Below, piece by piece: positions 6,701-7,777 of a stretch of 7,777 bases of DNA; position 1 is the first letter of the stretch, and each line of letters opens with the position of its first letter. A program made the translations under genes and the position numbers. The notes below the pieces were generated by a model that was given only the letters and a program-made list of their open reading frames with translations, searched no databases and had not been told where the DNA came from. This stretch comes from CAYYYA01 sp964517065 (lineage in GTDB: Bacteria; Patescibacteriota; Patescibacteriia; UBA1558; 2-01-FULL-52-15). The stretch lies in NCBI GenBank assembly GCA_964517065.1, contig CAZFBK010000033.1:1-7777 (forward strand), read 5' to 3'.

Positions 6701-7498
6701 AACATAATAATGTCCTTGAGCTCCGCCGGTGATACCATAGGCATAATTCAAACCAGTATTGAACCATTGTGGTGAATTCGGCGCGCCCAGCTGATGAGCC
6801 AGCGTGTAGACCATTTCGTCTTCGTAGGCCTGTGCGTCGTCTTCTGAAGCGAAGTAGCCATACTTCTCTCCCCAGAAGCGCCAGCAACCAGCCATGCGTC
6901 GGGCGACCTGCTTGATACTGTGCTCTGCACCGAGCACCGGTTGACCCTGAGCGTCGGCCAGATAGTTGCCATGCTCGTCCTGCTGCGGTACGCCGGCTTT
7001 GCGGAGATACTTCTGAGCCAAGATATCAGTAGCTACTTGGGACCAAGAGGCAGGCACTTCGACATCCTTGATCTCAGCTACGATAGTGCCGTCAGAGTTG
7101 CGGATGATAGAGCTGCGCAGGTCGTAGGTAATCTCGGATAACGGATCAATACCTTTCTTGGTGAAGACGCGTTTGATACGCAAACCTTCAGTGGAGCGCT
7201 GGATATGATCTTGAGGTAATTTCTTGTCTTTATATAAGGAGTAAAAGCGGGCAACCTGCGGTAATTCATTTTGTAGGAGAACCCAAGCGGTGGCATTACG
7301 CACGTCTTCGGTAGTAACGTCTTCCGTTGTAGTGTTTTGTGACTCCAGTTTGGTGATAATCTCTTGAGTAAATTTGTCTGACAAAGGATTATCCTTCAAT
7401 CCTTGAGCGCTGATAATAAACTTCAAACTGCGTTCCAGCTTGGCACGATCAAACTGCTCGAGCTGACCACTACGTTTCTTGATGGAAGACAAAGGCAT
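3782..7498 (-). CDS. nrdJ: Adenosylcobalamin-dependent class II ribonucleoside-diphosphate reductase, NrdJ long form
   Basis: It reduces ribonucleotides to deoxyribonucleotides using a radical generated from adenosylcobalamin, oxygen-independently, in the cytoplasm. The 1238-residue product is the long family form. Residues 1-95 form an ATP-cone allosteric domain. The catalytic barrel follows, with NSPQWFNTGL (241-250), HACFIQS (286-292, redox Cys288), GSGTGSNFS (317-325), NPCSEYMF (560-567, radical Cys562), TACNLSSINL (571-580, second redox Cys573) and APTGTIG (760-766). The 11-residue Cys562-Cys573 spacing equals that of the characterised class II enzyme of Lactobacillus leichmannii. The tail (1211-1237) has CxxC, CxxC, C and C, a zinc-ribbon or shuttle-thiol end. 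No intein or frameshift is seen. The ATG at 7498 has no Shine-Dalgarno. Upstream lie NrdR boxes, a promoter and a leader terminator; downstream is the adenosyltransferase gene. Confidence 0.97.
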   Translation of the reverse strand: MPLSSIKKRSGQLEQFDRAKLERSLKFIISAQGLKDNPLSDKFTQEIITKLESQNTTTEDVTTEDVRNATAWVLLQNELPQVARFYSLYKDKKLPQDHIQRSTEGLRIKRVFTKKGIDPLSEITYDLRSSIIRNSDGTIVAEIKDVEVPASWSQVATDILAQKYLRKAGVPQQDEHGNYLADAQGQPVLGAEHSIKQVARRMAGCWRFWGEKYGYFASEDDAQAYEDEMVYTLAHQLGAPNSPQWFNTGLNYAYGITGGAQGHYYVDPISGELTQSADAYTHPQPHACFIQSLKDDMVNEGGIFDLVTREARLFKYGSGTGSNFSSLRAANERLSGGGKSSGMMSFLRIFDRAAGAVKSGGTTRRAAKMVVINIDHPDIEEFIDWKMKEEQKVASLVAGSKINSQHLNSVIEATKTPSGNSTDWKQNIPLKKSIQRAIAAGTPVSYIERVLRLVDQGIDHINYKVHDTHFEGDAYSTVSGQNSNNSVRVTNEFMQSVAQNKEWKLMNRTNDQVNKTLPARQLWDKINYAAWSCADPGLQFHDTVNEWHTCSNDGPITASNPCSEYMFLDDTACNLSSINLAHFLDEETYKFKIEDFKHSVRLWTITLEISVLMAQFPSKQIAWNSYLYRTLGLGYANLGTILMTMGIPYDSKEALGIAGAITAIMGGESYATSAEMAAHLGAFDRFEANREPMLRVMRNHRRAAYNATPQEYENLTVKPIGLDPQYTPVDLLTAAREAWDKAVSSGEQHGYRNAQTTLIAPTGTIGLVMDCDTTGVEPDFAIVKYKKLAGGGYMKIINKSVHKALKKQNYSPDQIKEIEEYALGHGRLKGSPHINDESLMNLGLGEKDISKIESAVSSSMDLSFVFNQSILGEQALSRLGFTAEEIQDPNLSVLKKLGFTSEQIAQANEYIFGTMTVEGAPHLKPEHYAIFDCANKCGSKGTRYIAYQAHINMMAATQPFLCGAISKTINMPHEATIAEVAEVHEKSWTHMLKAVALYRDGSKLSQPLNSMTGEDSLMSLATADDIDETVGPKEYHQVIGQGRGIQEKLPTQRRGFVQEALVGGHKVYVRTGEYPDGRLGEIFIDMYKEGASYRSLVNMLAISVSKGLQYGIPLEEYVDTFTYTKFEPAGVVQGHENIKMATSIMDFVFRLMGFEYLHRTDLVQNKPADNQKTLPLDLSRTTVKPDAESTKIVELDPKDSAKKQGFTGEQCGACGSMKMKRNGSCMLCVDCGETTGCS

Positions 7499-7532
7499 GG
7501 GCGTTTATTAATAATTATGTTTGTTTTAGGCC

Positions 7533-7560
7533 GCCCACAGGGCGGTCGCCCCGTGGGCGA
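7533..7560. repeat. REP-like palindrome in the nrdJ leader
   Basis: CGCCCACAGGGCG and CGCCCCGTGGGCG are inverted arms around GT with one mismatch, inside about 7533-7560. In the nrdJ leader RNA the hairpin ends about 34 nt before the start codon. It is strongly GC-rich beside AT-rich flanks and resembles the palindromes near 2241-2292 and 3672-3692. No T tract adjoins it on the minus strand. Confidence 0.65.
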
Positions 7561-7571
7561 TATTTTTAGCG

Positions 7572-7617
7572 AAAAAAAGTCACCTGCGGCCGTTGATTAT
7601 TCTGAAATGGCAGGTGA
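7572..7617 (-). terminator. Intrinsic terminator inside the nrdJ leader (candidate attenuator)
   Basis: On the minus strand TCACCTGC (7617-7610) pairs with GCAGGTGA (7587-7580), an 8-bp stem with a 22-nt loop, then one C and seven T (7578-7572). It lies downstream of the NrdR-box promoter (start near 7672) and 74 bp before the nrdJ ATG, so transcripts must pass it. On the plus strand the same hairpin has no T tract. Confidence 0.7.
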
Positions 7618-7643
7618 AACAGAGGGGAAGGTGAAGTAGCGGC

Positions 7644-7652
7644 TGTGGACAA
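7644..7652 (-). promoter_or_regulatory. DnaA-box-like 9-mer in the nrdJ control region
   Basis: TTGTCCACA on the minus strand differs from the classical DnaA box TTATCCACA at one position. It lies 2 bp from the downstream NrdR box. A single 9-mer can occur by chance. DnaA control of nrdAB in Escherichia coli makes the position plausible. Confidence 0.35.
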
Positions 7653-7654
7653 CA

Positions 7655-7670
7655 ACACTAGATGTAGTGT
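7655..7670. promoter_or_regulatory. NrdR box 1 (start-proximal)
   Basis: ACACTAGATGTAGTGT has six-base perfect inverted arms (ACACTA/TAGTGT) around a 4-bp centre. It matches the 16-bp palindromic NrdR box pattern that occurs in pairs before ribonucleotide reductase genes. It covers the DNA just downstream of the predicted transcription start near 7672. Confidence 0.85.
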
Positions 7671-7678
7671 CCAAAACG

Positions 7679-7707
7679 ATTATAGCACACTAGATGTAGT
7701 GGTACAA
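7679..7707 (-). promoter_or_regulatory. nrdJ promoter
   Basis: On the minus strand TTGTAC (7707-7702), a 17-bp spacer and a perfect TATAAT (7684-7679) are preceded by TGC (extended -10). The predicted start near 7672 gives a leader of about 174 nt that holds the terminator at 7572-7617 and the palindrome at 7533-7560. Confidence 0.75.
7687..7702. promoter_or_regulatory. NrdR box 2, inside the promoter spacer
   Basis: ACACTAGATGTAGTGG repeats box 1 with one change at its last base. The two boxes start 32 bp apart, about three helical turns, as expected for cooperative NrdR binding. It fills the -35/-10 spacer, so NrdR binding should exclude RNA polymerase. Confidence 0.85.
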
Positions 7708-7777
7708 TAATTTTCAGCAATTTATGCTAACCTCAGAGATATTTTATTTTTGTGAACGTACGAGCATTATAATGGAG
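7708..7777. other. AT-rich end of window; no gene seen, possible divergent -10
   Basis: No coding region is visible. TTATAA at 7767-7772 gives a TATAAT on either strand (plus 7768-7773). Without a clear -35 it is only a weak candidate for a rightward promoter of a gene outside the window. Confidence 0.25.

Noticed and set aside
3782..7498. Intein inside NrdJ
   Set aside because: Ribonucleotide reductases are common intein hosts, but the motifs run without interruption and no splice-junction blocks are seen.
7403..7639. 78-codon plus-strand frame across the nrdJ start and leader
   Set aside because: It runs through the nrdJ start, the REP-like palindrome and the terminator; composition is not protein-like.
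7572..7655. Leader peptide starting at TTG near 7655 and running into the terminator
   Set aside because: No Shine-Dalgarno, a non-ATG start and no run of regulatory codons; an open frame of this size is expected by chance.
7572..7672. Cobalamin riboswitch in the nrdJ leader
   Set aside because: The leader before the terminator is only about 55 nt and no B12-box (GCCACTG-type) core is seen; far too short for this riboswitch class.

Overview
The window reads as a compact bacterial chromosome segment in which every supported gene lies on the minus strand. Transcription runs from the right edge to the left: nrdJ, a cobalamin adenosyltransferase (cobO-like), a 45-residue membrane peptide, a 98-residue orphan protein, pilT, a cyclic-nucleotide-binding/GAF protein, tRNA-Arg(TCG) and tRNA-Lys(CTT), the last cut by the left edge. 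Nothing in the window names the species. The mix of class II ribonucleotide reductase, corrinoid adenosylation, a PilT retraction ATPase, many genes without Shine-Dalgarno sites, a probable leaderless mRNA and short GC-rich intergenic palindromes would fit an uncultivated lineage such as Patescibacteria/CPR. That assignment is an inference.

Right part (about 3.1-7.8 kb): a B12-dependent deoxyribonucleotide module. NrdJ needs adenosylcobalamin, and the next gene encodes the enzyme family that makes it from a reduced corrinoid. The nrdJ control region is the richest part of the window. It has an extended -10 promoter, two NrdR-type boxes 32 bp apart (one in the -35/-10 spacer, one just past the predicted start site), a DnaA-box-like 9-mer, an intrinsic terminator between promoter and start codon, and a large REP-like palindrome. 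This suggests repression by NrdR plus premature termination in the leader.

Middle part (about 2.2-3.1 kb): two small unrecognised genes, each with a good Shine-Dalgarno site. The 45-codon gene is a predicted single-pass membrane peptide and is followed by a strong terminator and a second long hairpin. The 98-codon gene has a consensus -35, a weaker -10, a palindrome over the -10 that could be an operator, and its own terminator.

Left part (about 0-2.2 kb): pilT and a cNMP-binding/GAF protein form a tight two-gene unit (4 bp gap) whose promoter predicts a leaderless pilT message. The partner has a sensor architecture without a DNA-binding domain, so it may link a ligand signal to type IV pilus retraction. 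A two-tRNA cluster with its own promoter follows.

Four REP-like palindromes lie between genes (about 2241-2292, 3672-3692, 3719-3746, 7533-7560), several overlapping promoters or leaders. Four promoters share a TGn extended -10.
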